Assembly (NCBI GenBank): GCA_012799755.1
Contig: JAAZKQ010000691.1
Coordinates: forward strand, 1-12,363
Origin: Lentisphaerota bacterium
GTDB taxonomy: Bacteria > Verrucomicrobiota > Lentisphaeria > Oligosphaerales > Oligosphaeraceae
Length of the DNA stretch: 12,363 nt
Direction of reading: 5' to 3'
This document shows positions 1 through 6,971 of this stretch, in pieces (the first letter of the stretch is position 1; every line of letters begins with the position of its first letter). The notes below the pieces were generated by a model that was given only the letters and a program-made list of their open reading frames with translations, did no database searches and was not told where the DNA came from. The position numbers and the translations under genes are program-made.

Positions 1-50
1 AAAACGCAAACACACCGGCCTTCCTACACCAAGCAGCCTACTCTCAAAAA

Positions 51-140
51 AATCTGCGCAAATCTGCGACATCTGCGGATAAAAAATGTCTGTTATCAAT
101 CGCTGACCGCTTACGGATAGAAAGAAATCTGCGAATAAAA
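51..140. repeat. Short-period ATCTGCG intergenic repeat
   Basis: The heptamer ATCTGCG occurs at 52-58, 62-68, 71-77 and 127-133, the first three at steps of 10 and 9 bases. The stretches at 71-84 (ATCTGCGGATAAAA) and 127-140 (ATCTGCGAATAAAA) match at 13 of 14 bases. Similar TCTGCG-type strings recur between genes in other bacteria as far as I recall; that is memory and was not checked. No gene is seen in 1-236. The function is unknown. Confidence 0.6.
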
Positions 141-236
141 ACTGCTCCGCTTGAGGCAAATGGCGCTATCTTAGGATGCGGTTGCTTGGGTTGGATATCA
201 AGGTCCATGGTTCATTTACACAGGAGCGCGAAGGCG

Positions 237-1805
237 ATGGCAGAGAAAAAACTCCGGGTCGGTGTCATTGGTTGTGGGGGTCGGGGCTGGGCGCATGCCA
301 GTGCCTACATGCGCTCGGACAAGGTTGTGCTGACGGCTTGCGCGGACACCTACAAGCCCGCCCGGGACAGCTTCAAGGCCAAGTTCGGCTTTAAGAAATG
401 CTATGCGAACTATCGCGACATGCTCTTGCGCGAGCGTTTGGACGTGGTCAGCGTCTGTCTTTGGCCGCATTTGCACTGTCCGGCGGTGCTGGATTGCGCG
501 TCGTTGCATCACCCGCCGCGGCTGATCAACGCGGAAAAGCCCATGGCGCCGACCTTTGGCGAGGCCGTGCGGATGCACGAGGCCTGCGTGCAGCGCGATA
601 TCATGCTGACTTTCTGCCATCAGCGCCGCTTTGGCGCAAGCTGGTCCACCGCCAAGAAATTACTGGACAGCGGCGCCATCGGCACACTGCAGCGCATGGA
701 GATGAACACCAGCAACATGTTCGACTGGGGCACCCACTGGTTTGACATGATGCACTTCTTCAACAACGACTTGCAGGCGTCCTGGGTCATGGGCCAGATC
801 GGCTGCGCGGCCGACAACAAGATCTTTGGCGCCACCATGGAAACCGCCGGCATCGCCTATGTCAAATGGCCAAACGATGTCACCGGCCTGCTCACCACCG
901 GCCAAGGCAATGCCACGCCATACGAAATCCGCCTTATGGGCAGCACCGGCATGATTGACGTCTATCACGGCAAATGCCGGCTCTTCGCGGAAGGCCAGAA
1001 GTGGACGGACGTGCCCCTCGGCGAACAGCGGCCCGATGATACCTACCTGCACATTATTGATTCCATTGACTGTTTGCTCAACAAACGCCAGTCCATCCTC
1101 TGCAGCGAAAACGCCCTGCGGGCCACCTCGCTGATCTTCGCCACCTATGAATCATCCCGTCGCCGTGCTCGCGTCTTCCTGCCGCTGAGCATCGAAGATT
1201 CGCCGCTGCTGAGCATGCTCGAAGACGGCAAAATCGTCATTCCCGACTGGCCGACCTATATCTCCGCTCAAGACGAGGATGACGGTTTTCGCTTCTTCTA
1301 CAACGGCAGGAACCTCCGTGGCCTGAACTCTGTGCCGCAGCGCTCCTGGCGTAGTCGCGCCGGTATTCTTTGCAGCGACAAGGCCGGTGCGTGGATTTAC
1401 TTGGACAAGGCTATCGGCAATTTTGAGCTGCGCTTTGAGTTCCGCCTGGGCAGCCGCAGCGAAGCCGGCGTGGTCTTCTGGGCCGATCCCCGCAAGGGCC
1501 CGAAGTCCGGCCTGGAGATTGTCATCGCCGACGACCGCATGTCGCCGCCGGGACTGACGACGACGGGCGCCATCCGTGGCCTCTCACCCGCCACCAAGGG
1601 TGGCACCACCACATCAAGCTGGCGACCGGCCAAGGTTGTTTGTCAGGACGGCAAGGTGACATTGAGCATCTCTGACCAGGAGCTGAGCACCCACGATTTG
1701 CCCGCGTCCGCATTCGCCGGTCACGCGCGGCAAGGCGCGTTGGGCTTGCTCGCGCGCAGCGGCGAAGTCGAATTCCGCAGCGTCTTCTACGCGCCAAGGG
1801 ATTGA
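237..1805 (+). CDS. Gfo/Idh/MocA-family dehydrogenase fused to a C-terminal DUF1080-like domain
   Basis: The predicted 522-aa protein has two parts. Residues 5-320 are a Gfo/Idh/MocA oxidoreductase: a Rossmann nucleotide loop GVIGCGGRG at 9-17, the family EKP motif at 100-102 (the lysine takes part in catalysis in this family), and a THWFDMMH stretch at 166-173 in the substrate domain. Residues 349-517 resemble the DUF1080 / 3-keto-disaccharide hydrolase jelly roll: FFYNGRNLRGL, then NFELRFEFRLG, a TGAI segment and a closing GLLARSGEVEFR. The likely role is NAD(P)-dependent sugar or polyol oxidation coupled to handling of a 3-keto sugar; the substrate is unknown. The ATG at 237 is preferred because AGGAG lies at 222-226 and the Rossmann strand follows at once. 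In-frame ATGs at 186 and 207 would add 17 or 10 non-conserved residues. No signal peptide is seen, so it is probably cytoplasmic. It stands alone on the plus strand. Confidence 0.88.
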   Translation: MAEKKLRVGVIGCGGRGWAHASAYMRSDKVVLTACADTYKPARDSFKAKFGFKKCYANYRDMLLRERLDVVSVCLWPHLHCPAVLDCASLHHPPRLINAEKPMAPTFGEAVRMHEACVQRDIMLTFCHQRRFGASWSTAKKLLDSGAIGTLQRMEMNTSNMFDWGTHWFDMMHFFNNDLQASWVMGQIGCAADNKIFGATMETAGIAYVKWPNDVTGLLTTGQGNATPYEIRLMGSTGMIDVYHGKCRLFAEGQKWTDVPLGEQRPDDTYLHIIDSIDCLLNKRQSILCSENALRATSLIFATYESSRRRARVFLPLSIEDSPLLSMLEDGKIVIPDWPTYISAQDEDDGFRFFYNGRNLRGLNSVPQRSWRSRAGILCSDKAGAWIYLDKAIGNFELRFEFRLGSRSEAGVVFWADPRKGPKSGLEIVIADDRMSPPGLTTTGAIRGLSPATKGGTTTSSWRPAKVVCQDGKVTLSISDQELSTHDLPASAFAGHARQGALGLLARSGEVEFRSVFYAPRD

Positions 1806-1820
1806 GTGCAATGCTCTTCA

Positions 1821-1879
1821 CATAAGAGCCAATATAGATCTTGACGAATGTTCAACTCATATAAGAGCCATTGATGTTC
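1821..1879. repeat. Degenerate direct repeat (ATAAGAGCCA ... ATGTTC)
   Basis: ATAAGAGCCA occurs at 1822-1831 and again at 1861-1870, each followed by an ATGTTC copy (1848-1853 and 1874-1879). The second copy is shorter, with a deletion between the two blocks. It lies just outside the palindromic element at 1888-1991 and may be a border of that element. Function unknown. Confidence 0.4.
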
Positions 1880-1887
1880 GCGTCGGC

Positions 1888-1991
1888 AAGGCACGCTGAA
1901 GGCGTGCCACATACTAGCCCAGGGTTGCGCCTGAGGCGCAACCCTGGGTAAGCATCCCCCCCATGAAGGCACCCTGAAGGGGTGCGACATA
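1888..1991. repeat. Palindromic REP/BIME-like element
   Basis: Three hairpins follow each other. The first has arms GGCACGC (1890-1896) and GCGTGCC (1902-1908) around loop TGAAG. The middle one has 14-bp perfect arms CCCAGGGTTGCGCC (1918-1931) and GGCGCAACCCTGGG (1935-1948) around TGA. The third has arms GCACCC (1969-1974) and GGGTGC (1980-1985) around TGAAG again. Units 1888-1913 and 1966-1991 are 26-mers that match at 23 positions, and two of the three differences form a compensatory pair (G1895-C1903 against C1973-G1981). No T-run follows any stem, so these are not classical terminators. This fills most of the gene-free gap 1806-2095. Confidence 0.75.
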
Positions 1992-2095
1992 GCAAACCCG
2001 AGAAGTGAAAACCATTGAGGGATTGAAGGGGAAGCCAGCAACAGGCGACGCAAGCAATGCGTCCTCGCCGTTTTCTCCTTGCTGCCTGACGTCGC

Positions 2096-2797
2096 TCAGG
2101 GCTTTGCGCCGTCTTTGGCTCGCGGTTTGAGCACGACGGTGACGATGCTGTCGCTTGGAGGCTGGGGCTGTAGATGGTTGACGGAGTGAATAGTGTCATC
2201 CTCGCCCTCCGCATCGGGCGTGGACAGGACGCTCTCACCGATGGCGTAATTGATGACGACGTTGCCCTCGCCGTCGGCCAGAAAATTGCCGTTTTTGACG
2301 CGTGAGCCGACGAAGACCCAGCCGATGCGGGTCATGGGCTTTTCGCTGCGGTTATCAAAAATCCATGCCTCAACGGGATCGCGGCGCGCCTTGCCGGCGG
2401 CGTCCGTCCACTCAATGTCAATATCCACCAGGTCGCCACGCTTGCCGACGAGGCTGTCCCGCCGTGGGCCATTTTCAGCGCCGAGGAGATAGAGCATCGC
2501 CTGCACTTGCAGGGCCTTGACTTCCGTGCATAGCAGCGCCTCGTGCAGACGGCCATGGGGATGAACAATGATCGCCTCCAGCGCGCCGGCTTGCAAGTTG
2601 AAACGCGCCGGGAAGGCCAACTCGCGCTGTTCGCGTCGCACAATGATGTCGCCGACCTTCAACGAGCCGTCCGCCAAGCGCTCTGCGCCGATGGGCAGGG
2701 CCTCGGCGTCGGCTGGCGCAACTTGCGCGTGCGCCGCCCCCAACGTGAGGGCCATAAGCAAGAGGCAAAAGCGGATACTGCTGTGCTTGCGTGTCAT
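2096..2797 (-). CDS. Secreted YdjY-domain protein
   Basis: This 233-aa protein begins with a signal peptide: charged MTRKHSSIR, hydrophobic core at about 10-21, and a likely cleavage after AHA at 22-24. The body resembles the YdjY domain found in PVC and some other bacteria. Residues 59-80 (an ELAFPARFNL strand, then GALEAIIVHP) lead to the family-type HEALL motif at 85-89 and a hydrophobic helix with LYLLGAENG at 102-110. The C-terminal third has WVFVGS at 160-165 and a Pro/Asp-rich tail. It is probably periplasmic or exported. No enzymatic function is established for the domain and none is proposed. The ATG has AAGGAA about ten bases upstream. It lies 51 bases downstream of plsY in the same direction and may be co-transcribed. 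Confidence 0.8.
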   Translation of the reverse strand: MTRKHSSIRFCLLLMALTLGAAHAQVAPADAEALPIGAERLADGSLKVGDIIVRREQRELAFPARFNLQAGALEAIIVHPHGRLHEALLCTEVKALQVQAMLYLLGAENGPRRDSLVGKRGDLVDIDIEWTDAAGKARRDPVEAWIFDNRSEKPMTRIGWVFVGSRVKNGNFLADGEGNVVINYAIGESVLSTPDAEGEDDTIHSVNHLQPQPPSDSIVTVVLKPRAKDGAKP

Positions 2798-2848
2798 CGT
2801 GTCTTTTCCTTAGCAGTGCCACGCTGTCGCGTGGACGTCGGCCCCTAT

Positions 2849-3496
2849 TCAGTGCCTGATCTTGCCGAATGCGAGTTCCTTGCCGGCCCGGAGGCGCTGT
2901 ATGTTCTCCTTGTGGCGGTGAATGATAAGCGCCGCAAGAATGATCAGCAGGAAGACCGCCGGCCAGTGCATCTTGTCGTGATCGGCCAGGCGCATGACGA
3001 GGGCCGAGAAAGCCATGGCTACGCCGGCGACCATGCTGGCGACGGACACAATCCGATAGCGCAGGAAACTCAGCAGCCAGAATATGGCGCCAACAAGCAC
3101 CGGCCAGAAAGCTACGCCAAGGACCGCCCCGAGGCTGGTGGCAACGCCCTTGCCGCCCTTGAAATTCAGCCAGCAGGGATAAACATGGCCGAGGACGGTC
3201 CCAAAAGCTGCGAAGATGGCGCCCCATTCGAGGCCTATCGCCGTCATTGAGCCCAAGCCGCGACCGATAATCAACACCGGCAGGTAGCCCTTCAAAAAAT
3301 CCAGAAAGAAGCAGAGGACGCCCCAGTCCCGTCCCAAGGTCCGTCGCACGTTGGTCGCGCCAATATTGCAGCTGCCGTGCCGGCGGATGTCCAGACCATT
3401 GAATTTGCCGATGAGAAAGCCGCAGGGCGTGCAACCTATCAAGTAGGAAAGCAGAAAAATAACTATGGCGCTACTGACAACATGAGAGTCGGGCAT
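2849..3496 (-). CDS. plsY: Glycerol-3-phosphate acyltransferase PlsY
   Basis: The 215-aa integral membrane protein matches PlsY, which transfers the acyl group of acyl-phosphate to glycerol-3-phosphate to form lysophosphatidic acid, the first step of phospholipid synthesis. All three PlsY motifs are visible: HGSCNIGATNVRR at 40-52, GHVYPCWLNFKGGKGVATSLG starting near residue 103, and HKENIQRLRAGKE near the C-terminus. About five hydrophobic segments fit the family topology, and the length is normal. The first motif usually reads GSGN; here Cys43 replaces the second glycine. The ATG is set by a strong GAGGTGG ribosome site about 5 bases upstream. It lies downstream of nadK across a 180-base gap and 51 bases upstream of the YdjY-domain gene. 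Confidence 0.95.
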   Translation of the reverse strand: MPDSHVVSSAIVIFLLSYLIGCTPCGFLIGKFNGLDIRRHGSCNIGATNVRRTLGRDWGVLCFFLDFLKGYLPVLIIGRGLGSMTAIGLEWGAIFAAFGTVLGHVYPCWLNFKGGKGVATSLGAVLGVAFWPVLVGAIFWLLSFLRYRIVSVASMVAGVAMAFSALVMRLADHDKMHWPAVFLLIILAALIIHRHKENIQRLRAGKELAFGKIRH

Positions 3497-3579
3497 AAAA
3501 CCACCTCATTTACCGTCGTGACAGCGGTTGCGAAGCAGTGCCCCGCCTCGTGCCGATGTCCATCGGTCGCGTTTTTCCT

Positions 3580-3675
3580 TTACGTTGACTGGTCAGCAGC
3601 CGCGTCCGCTGGGGCCACCGCCGGCGTCTTGCGACCGCCCTCCGGGCGCGTCAGCTGGCGCGTCCTGGCCGTCAC
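3580..3675 (-). CDS. Possible 31-aa ORF just after nadK (doubtful)
   Basis: A GTG one base after the nadK stop (TAG-A-GTG) opens a 31-codon frame ending in TAA at 3580-3582. The peptide is basic, then Ala/Pro-rich (ends KTPAVAPADAAADQST). Its composition looks like a protein tail in this GC-rich genome. It could be a re-initiated small peptide, the remnant of a frameshifted nadK C-terminus, or chance. No ribosome site is visible. The rest of the 3497-3676 gap shows no clear feature apart from a 17-codon frame beginning with the ATG near 3562. Confidence 0.15.
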   Translation of the reverse strand: MTARTRQLTRPEGGRKTPAVAPADAAADQST

Positions 3676-3676
3676 T

Positions 3677-4435
3677 CTACATCACGCCATCCCTGCGGAG
3701 ATGGTAGCAGTCATAACAACGAAAGATGTCAATGCCGTAGACTGGAGTCTTTTGCGACATGACCCGTACGTGGAGCAGATCGTCCGTCTTGAGCGAAATC
3801 TGATGGGGGTCGTTGTCCGCCACCAGTACTGCCGGTCCCCGCAGGAGTTGGACCGTCAACTTGGTGTTTTCGGACACGACAGTGTGGCCCAGCAAGTCCA
3901 TGCTGTTGTTGAAGGCCAAGCCAATACCCGCTTGGATATTGCCGTGAGTGATGCTTTGGAAGTAGCCCGTGCTGCCGAAAGGGGTGGCAACCACCAGGCT
4001 GTCGGCGACGATTTGGCCGCGGTACAGCACCCCATCCAACCACAACCGATAGCGAATCGCGCTCGTGGTCAACTTGCGCGAGAGAACCACGTCATTGATG
4101 CCGCGGAGTTCCTCGCCGGCTTCCGTCTTGGCTGACAACTTGCGCAGCTGTGTCCGCATGAGTTCTCCGCGAAACAGCTTGGACAGCACTGTTTTCTCAT
4201 CATGCAGCGGGCACTTGGGGTTTTGGCGGCGGTCGCGAATAGGGCATTTAGGCACGCCGGGATAGCTGCGCTCCGCGCCTAGCAAGGATCCATCACCGCC
4301 GTGGGAGATGACCAAATCGGGCGCGTCTTCAACCAGCTGCACGGCGGGAACGCGCAACAGCAGTGGCTTGAGGTCAGCCAAATTGCGGCCAATCAGCGCC
4401 ACGCGAATGGTCTGTTGTTGAAAAATTGCATCCAT
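3677..4435 (-). CDS. nadK: NAD kinase, divergent cysteine-containing type
   Basis: The 252-aa protein is an NAD kinase (ATP/polyphosphate:NAD 2'-phosphotransferase), which makes NADP. The GGDG nucleotide signature is at 46-49 (ISHGGDGSLLGAER), an ND pair at 114-115 takes the place of the usual NE motif, and ADSLVVATPFGSTGY at 144-158 is the glycine-rich NAD-binding stretch. VADNDPHQISL near 205-215 is typical of the beta-rich C-terminal domain. The segment after GGDG lacks the common GINxGxLGFL and reads PKCPIRDRRQNPKCPLHDEK, giving Cys64, Cys75 and His78; the C-terminus adds FRCYDCYH (Cys240, Cys243, His245). The ATG at 4435 is preferred because the conserved strand RVALIG follows; the frame stays open upstream to a TTG at 4504. 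No clear Shine-Dalgarno is seen for either start. Confidence 0.9.
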   Translation of the reverse strand: MDAIFQQQTIRVALIGRNLADLKPLLLRVPAVQLVEDAPDLVISHGGDGSLLGAERSYPGVPKCPIRDRRQNPKCPLHDEKTVLSKLFRGELMRTQLRKLSAKTEAGEELRGINDVVLSRKLTTSAIRYRLWLDGVLYRGQIVADSLVVATPFGSTGYFQSITHGNIQAGIGLAFNNSMDLLGHTVVSENTKLTVQLLRGPAVLVADNDPHQISLKTDDLLHVRVMSQKTPVYGIDIFRCYDCYHLRRDGVM

Positions 4436-4515
4436 AGGCGGAAATGTGATTCGTGACTGCCCGAGAAAGAGCGGTGTTTGGAGGCGAAGCGCATTACGAT
4501 ACAAGGAAAACGCAA

Positions 4516-4540
4516 AAAAACCAATTTGCCGGCTTGGACG
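4516..4540 (-). terminator. Weak possible terminator downstream of ribE
   Basis: On the minus strand CCAA, a 9-base spacer and TTGG are followed by seven T residues, about 25 bases after ribE ends. The stem is only 4 bp with a GC-rich spacer, so it is marginal. It would separate the riboflavin genes from nadK, which begins 124 bases further on. Confidence 0.25.
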
Positions 4541-4559
4541 CCTCTTGTCGCTGTGGCGT

Positions 4560-5207
4560 TTAGAGAAAGCCGGCCTTTTCCAAGGTGGCCATGGTTACGG
4601 TGCTGTCACTACGTCCCTCGCGCAGAGCGAGATGGCGGAGGATGTAGCGGCCGATCATATCGAACTCAAGGTTGACGGCATCACCGGCCTTGAGGTATTG
4701 AAGGTTCGTGCGTGTCCAGGTATGGGGAATGATGGACACGCCAAAGTTGTCGTCCGTCAGGCGCGCGATGGTGAGTGACACACCGTTGACGGCAATGCTG
4801 CCTTTCATAATGACCAGCTCGCGCATGTCTGCCGGCAAGGCCACGTCGAGCACAAAGTCGTCGCCATCCTTGCCTATGCGCGTCACCTCGCTGCGGCAGT
4901 CCACATGGCCGCTGACGAGATGACCGCCGAGGGCGTCGCCCACGCGCAAGGCCCGCTCCAGATTGACGCGGCTGCCTGAACGGCAGTCGCCGAGGTTGGT
5001 CCGCGTCAGGGTCTCGCGCAAGGAGTGAAAGGACAGGCTGTCGTCGCCAATGGCCTCTACCGTCAGGCAAGCGCCATTGACGGCGATGCTGTCGCCGATG
5101 CGGATGGCGGCCAGCGGCAAGGAGCAACGCACGGAAAGTTTCGCGGCCTTGCCGCTGCTGTGCAGCGCTGTGACCATGCCGATATCTTCAACCAAGCCGG
5201 TAAACAT
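4560..5207 (-). CDS. ribE: Riboflavin synthase (alpha chain type)
   Basis: This 215-aa protein is riboflavin synthase, which dismutates two 6,7-dimethyl-8-ribityllumazine molecules into riboflavin and the pyrimidinedione. It opens with the diagnostic MFTGLVEDIG and has the two-fold repeated lumazine-binding barrel: first domain with GDSIAVNGACLTV at 38-50 and GGHLVSGHVD at 94-103, second with KGSIAVNGVSLTI at 135-147 and PHTWTRTNL at 161-169. The C-terminal helix for trimer contact is present (to about 190), plus a tail of about 20 residues. The ATG at 5207 is chosen because MFTG is the invariant N-terminus; the longer open frame to 5420 would add 71 residues that are just ribD read in another frame. 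The start lies 20 bases inside the end of ribD, which implies translational coupling. Confidence 0.95.
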   Translation of the reverse strand: MFTGLVEDIGMVTALHSSGKAAKLSVRCSLPLAAIRIGDSIAVNGACLTVEAIGDDSLSFHSLRETLTRTNLGDCRSGSRVNLERALRVGDALGGHLVSGHVDCRSEVTRIGKDGDDFVLDVALPADMRELVIMKGSIAVNGVSLTIARLTDDNFGVSIIPHTWTRTNLQYLKAGDAVNLEFDMIGRYILRHLALREGRSDSTVTMATLEKAGFL

Positions 5208-6261
5208 CTTTGCAGTATCCCGTGATGAGCAGATCGTCGCCCACTGTGCGACTACGCATGTTGATGAGTTCCAATGCCTCCGCGAGTTCCTGCGGGTTGT
5301 CGCCGCCCACCACCGGACGGCTGCCACGACCACAGAGAAGCTTCGGAGCAACAAAAAACGCCACTTTGTTGACGATGCCCGCACGCAGTGCCGACGCGGC
5401 CAGCTCGCCACCCCCTTCAAGCAACAGCGCGGTCACCGGCCGCTGTTCGTGCCGGGCGAGCGCCGCCAGGAAGTCCAACCATTCATCACGACTGCGGGGC
5501 TTGGCCAGGATGGGCTTGGGTCCGCCGTCGTTGAGCATTTTAAGCTCCGGCGGCAGTGCCGGAGCGGAGGTCCAGACGATTCGCAGGGGCTGGCGTGGCC
5601 AGTTGGCCGGCGTGCGTACCTGCAGAGAGGCGTCGTCCTGCCGTACGGTGTCCCCGCCGGCCATCACGGCGTCGGCCCAGCGGCGCATTTTTTGCACCGT
5701 GCGGCGTGCGGCCGGGCCGCTGATCCACTGCGATTGGCCGCCGGCGGTAGCGATGCGGCCATCGAGGGTCATAGCCATCTTCAAGCAGACAAAAGGCCGC
5801 TGCTGAGTGACCCAGAAAAAGAAGGCTTCATTGAGGCGCCGACAGGACTCTTCCAGCACATTGCAGCGAACCTCAATGCCGGCATTCCGCAGTTTGCTTA
5901 CGGCGGCGCCTGCGTGCTTGGGATTTTGGTCCATGCAGCCCACGACCACCCGCTTGACGCCGGCCTTGATGATGGCATCTGTGCAGGGCGGCGTGCGCCC
6001 CCAGGTCGAGCAGGGTTCAAGGGTGACGTAGAGCGTCGCGCCACGGGCACGCTCGCCGGCCTGCGCCAAGGCCAGCGGTTCGGCGTGGGGGGCGCCGGCC
6101 TGGTGATGATAGCCCTCGCCGACCAGCTCGCCATCGCGAACCAGCACGGCGCCGACCATCGGGTTGGGCGAGCACAGGCCCAACGCCCGTTGCGCCAAGC
6201 GCAGCGCCCGGCGCTGCCAGCGAATATCATCATGGTCATTTACTGTTTGCATCACTGCCAT
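5188..6261 (-). CDS. ribD: Bifunctional diaminohydroxyphosphoribosylaminopyrimidine deaminase / 5-amino-6-(5-phosphoribosylamino)uracil reductase
   Basis: The 357-aa protein carries both middle steps of riboflavin synthesis. The N-terminal cytidine-deaminase-like domain (about 10-150) has the zinc ligands and catalytic glutamate in HAEPLAL (His59, Glu61) and in PCSTWGRTPPC (Cys84, Cys93). The usual form of the second motif is PCSHxGRTPPC; here Thr86 replaces the histidine. The C-terminal reductase domain (about 157-350) has KMAMTLDGRIA at 161-171, SQWISG at 177-182, TVRQDDASLQVR at 205-216 and LLLEGGG ending at 285. Its length is normal. The ATG at 6261 is 8 bases after the tetR stop, with no strong ribosome site, so it may be coupled to tetR. 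The end overlaps ribE. Confidence 0.95.
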   Translation of the reverse strand: MAVMQTVNDHDDIRWQRRALRLAQRALGLCSPNPMVGAVLVRDGELVGEGYHHQAGAPHAEPLALAQAGERARGATLYVTLEPCSTWGRTPPCTDAIIKAGVKRVVVGCMDQNPKHAGAAVSKLRNAGIEVRCNVLEESCRRLNEAFFFWVTQQRPFVCLKMAMTLDGRIATAGGQSQWISGPAARRTVQKMRRWADAVMAGGDTVRQDDASLQVRTPANWPRQPLRIVWTSAPALPPELKMLNDGGPKPILAKPRSRDEWLDFLAALARHEQRPVTALLLEGGGELAASALRAGIVNKVAFFVAPKLLCGRGSRPVVGGDNPQELAEALELINMRSRTVGDDLLITGYCKDVYRLG

Positions 6262-6269
6262 TTTCGGGC

Positions 6270-6866
6270 TTATTTTTCCAAGGACTGAATCAGCAACCGG
6301 CAGAGTCGCTGCAGTTCATCAGGGTCGGTATTTTCAATCAGCGTAATGCGCAATGAGGCGCTCTCCATCAGGCCGTACAACAGATTTGCCGCCAAATCGG
6401 GATCGGTCACGCGAAACAATCCCGAATCAATGCCTTCCTGCACCAGCTTCTTCAGAGTCCGGCGAAAGGCTACTGTATGACGACGAATCCTGCGTGCTAC
6501 GGGGAGGTCCTGGCGTCGTTGATCAATCAGGTAATCGAGAATGGCCTGCAAGAGGCGGCGGCTGCGAAACAGCAGGTCAATAGTCTGGCTCAATACCAAA
6601 TTGAGTTTCTCGGATGCGTTCAGGTCGGGACTGCTGTTGACCGACTCCTGAAAGCGGCGACCGATCACAGCGACCTGATACATGATCGCACCACCAAAAA
6701 TCTGCCGCTTATTCTGAAAATACTTGTAGAGGGTCGTCCGCGACAATCCGCACACCGTCGCAATCTGCTGGTAGGTCACATCCGGGTAGCCACGCTCCCC
6801 AAACAATTTCAACGCCTTTATGAGTATCTCACGTTGCCGTTCATCATGATCAACGACAATGCCCAC
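6270..6866 (-). CDS. TetR/AcrR-family transcriptional regulator
   Basis: The 198-aa protein has a typical TetR N-terminal DNA-binding domain: helix 1 at about 9-24 (ERQREILIKALKLFGERGY), then the helix-turn-helix at 29-51 with TYQQIATVCGLSRTTLYKYF and the following KRQIF. Residues 60-198 are an all-helical ligand-binding domain with no recognisable ligand. The start is GTG, set by a strong AAAGGAGG seven bases upstream. It sits directly in front of ribD (8-base gap) and so is probably co-transcribed with ribDE. A palindrome at 6917-6933, 50 bases before the start, is a likely self-operator. The ligand could be a flavin-related compound, but nothing in the sequence shows this. Confidence 0.9.
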   Translation of the reverse strand: MGIVVDHDERQREILIKALKLFGERGYPDVTYQQIATVCGLSRTTLYKYFQNKRQIFGGAIMYQVAVIGRRFQESVNSSPDLNASEKLNLVLSQTIDLLFRSRRLLQAILDYLIDQRRQDLPVARRIRRHTVAFRRTLKKLVQEGIDSGLFRVTDPDLAANLLYGLMESASLRITLIENTDPDELQRLCRLLIQSLEK

Positions 6867-6916
6867 GTGACAGCCTCCTTTGTCTGCTTGCCGGAATTCG
6901 CCCCACCCCGCAGTTG

Positions 6917-6933
6917 TACCGTAAATTACAGTA
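6917..6933. promoter_or_regulatory. Operator-like palindrome upstream of tetR-ribDE
   Basis: The 17 bases TACCGTAAATTACAGTA form an odd-length palindrome of pattern TACnGTAAnTTACnGTA: seven of the eight half-site pairs match. It lies alone in the 105-base gap between glxK and tetR, 50 bases before the GTG start, where a promoter would be. Size and symmetry fit a TetR-family operator. The regulator-site pairing is inferred from position only. Confidence 0.55.
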
Positions 6934-6971
6934 ATGCGCGGAATGTCATTCTGCCAGAGAGCGGGCGCCCT

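Noticed and set aside
186..236. Longer N-terminus of the dehydrogenase from ATG 186 or 207
   Set aside because: The added residues do not match the family, whereas ATG 237 has AGGAG upstream and starts right before the Rossmann strand. It cannot be excluded.
1918..1948. Rho-independent terminator of the dehydrogenase gene
   Set aside because: The 14-bp stem is strong but no T-run follows on either strand, and it is part of a three-hairpin repeat unit.
3377..4135. Plus-strand open frame of 252 codons
   Set aside because: It is opposite nadK and the start of plsY and has no recognisable motif or ribosome site.
5050..6288. Long plus-strand open frame of 412 codons
   Set aside because: It is opposite ribD and ribE, which have full family motifs; the long frame is a side effect of high GC.
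6867..6971. FMN riboswitch before the riboflavin genes
   Set aside because: None of the conserved core strings of that riboswitch could be found on the minus strand in this gap.
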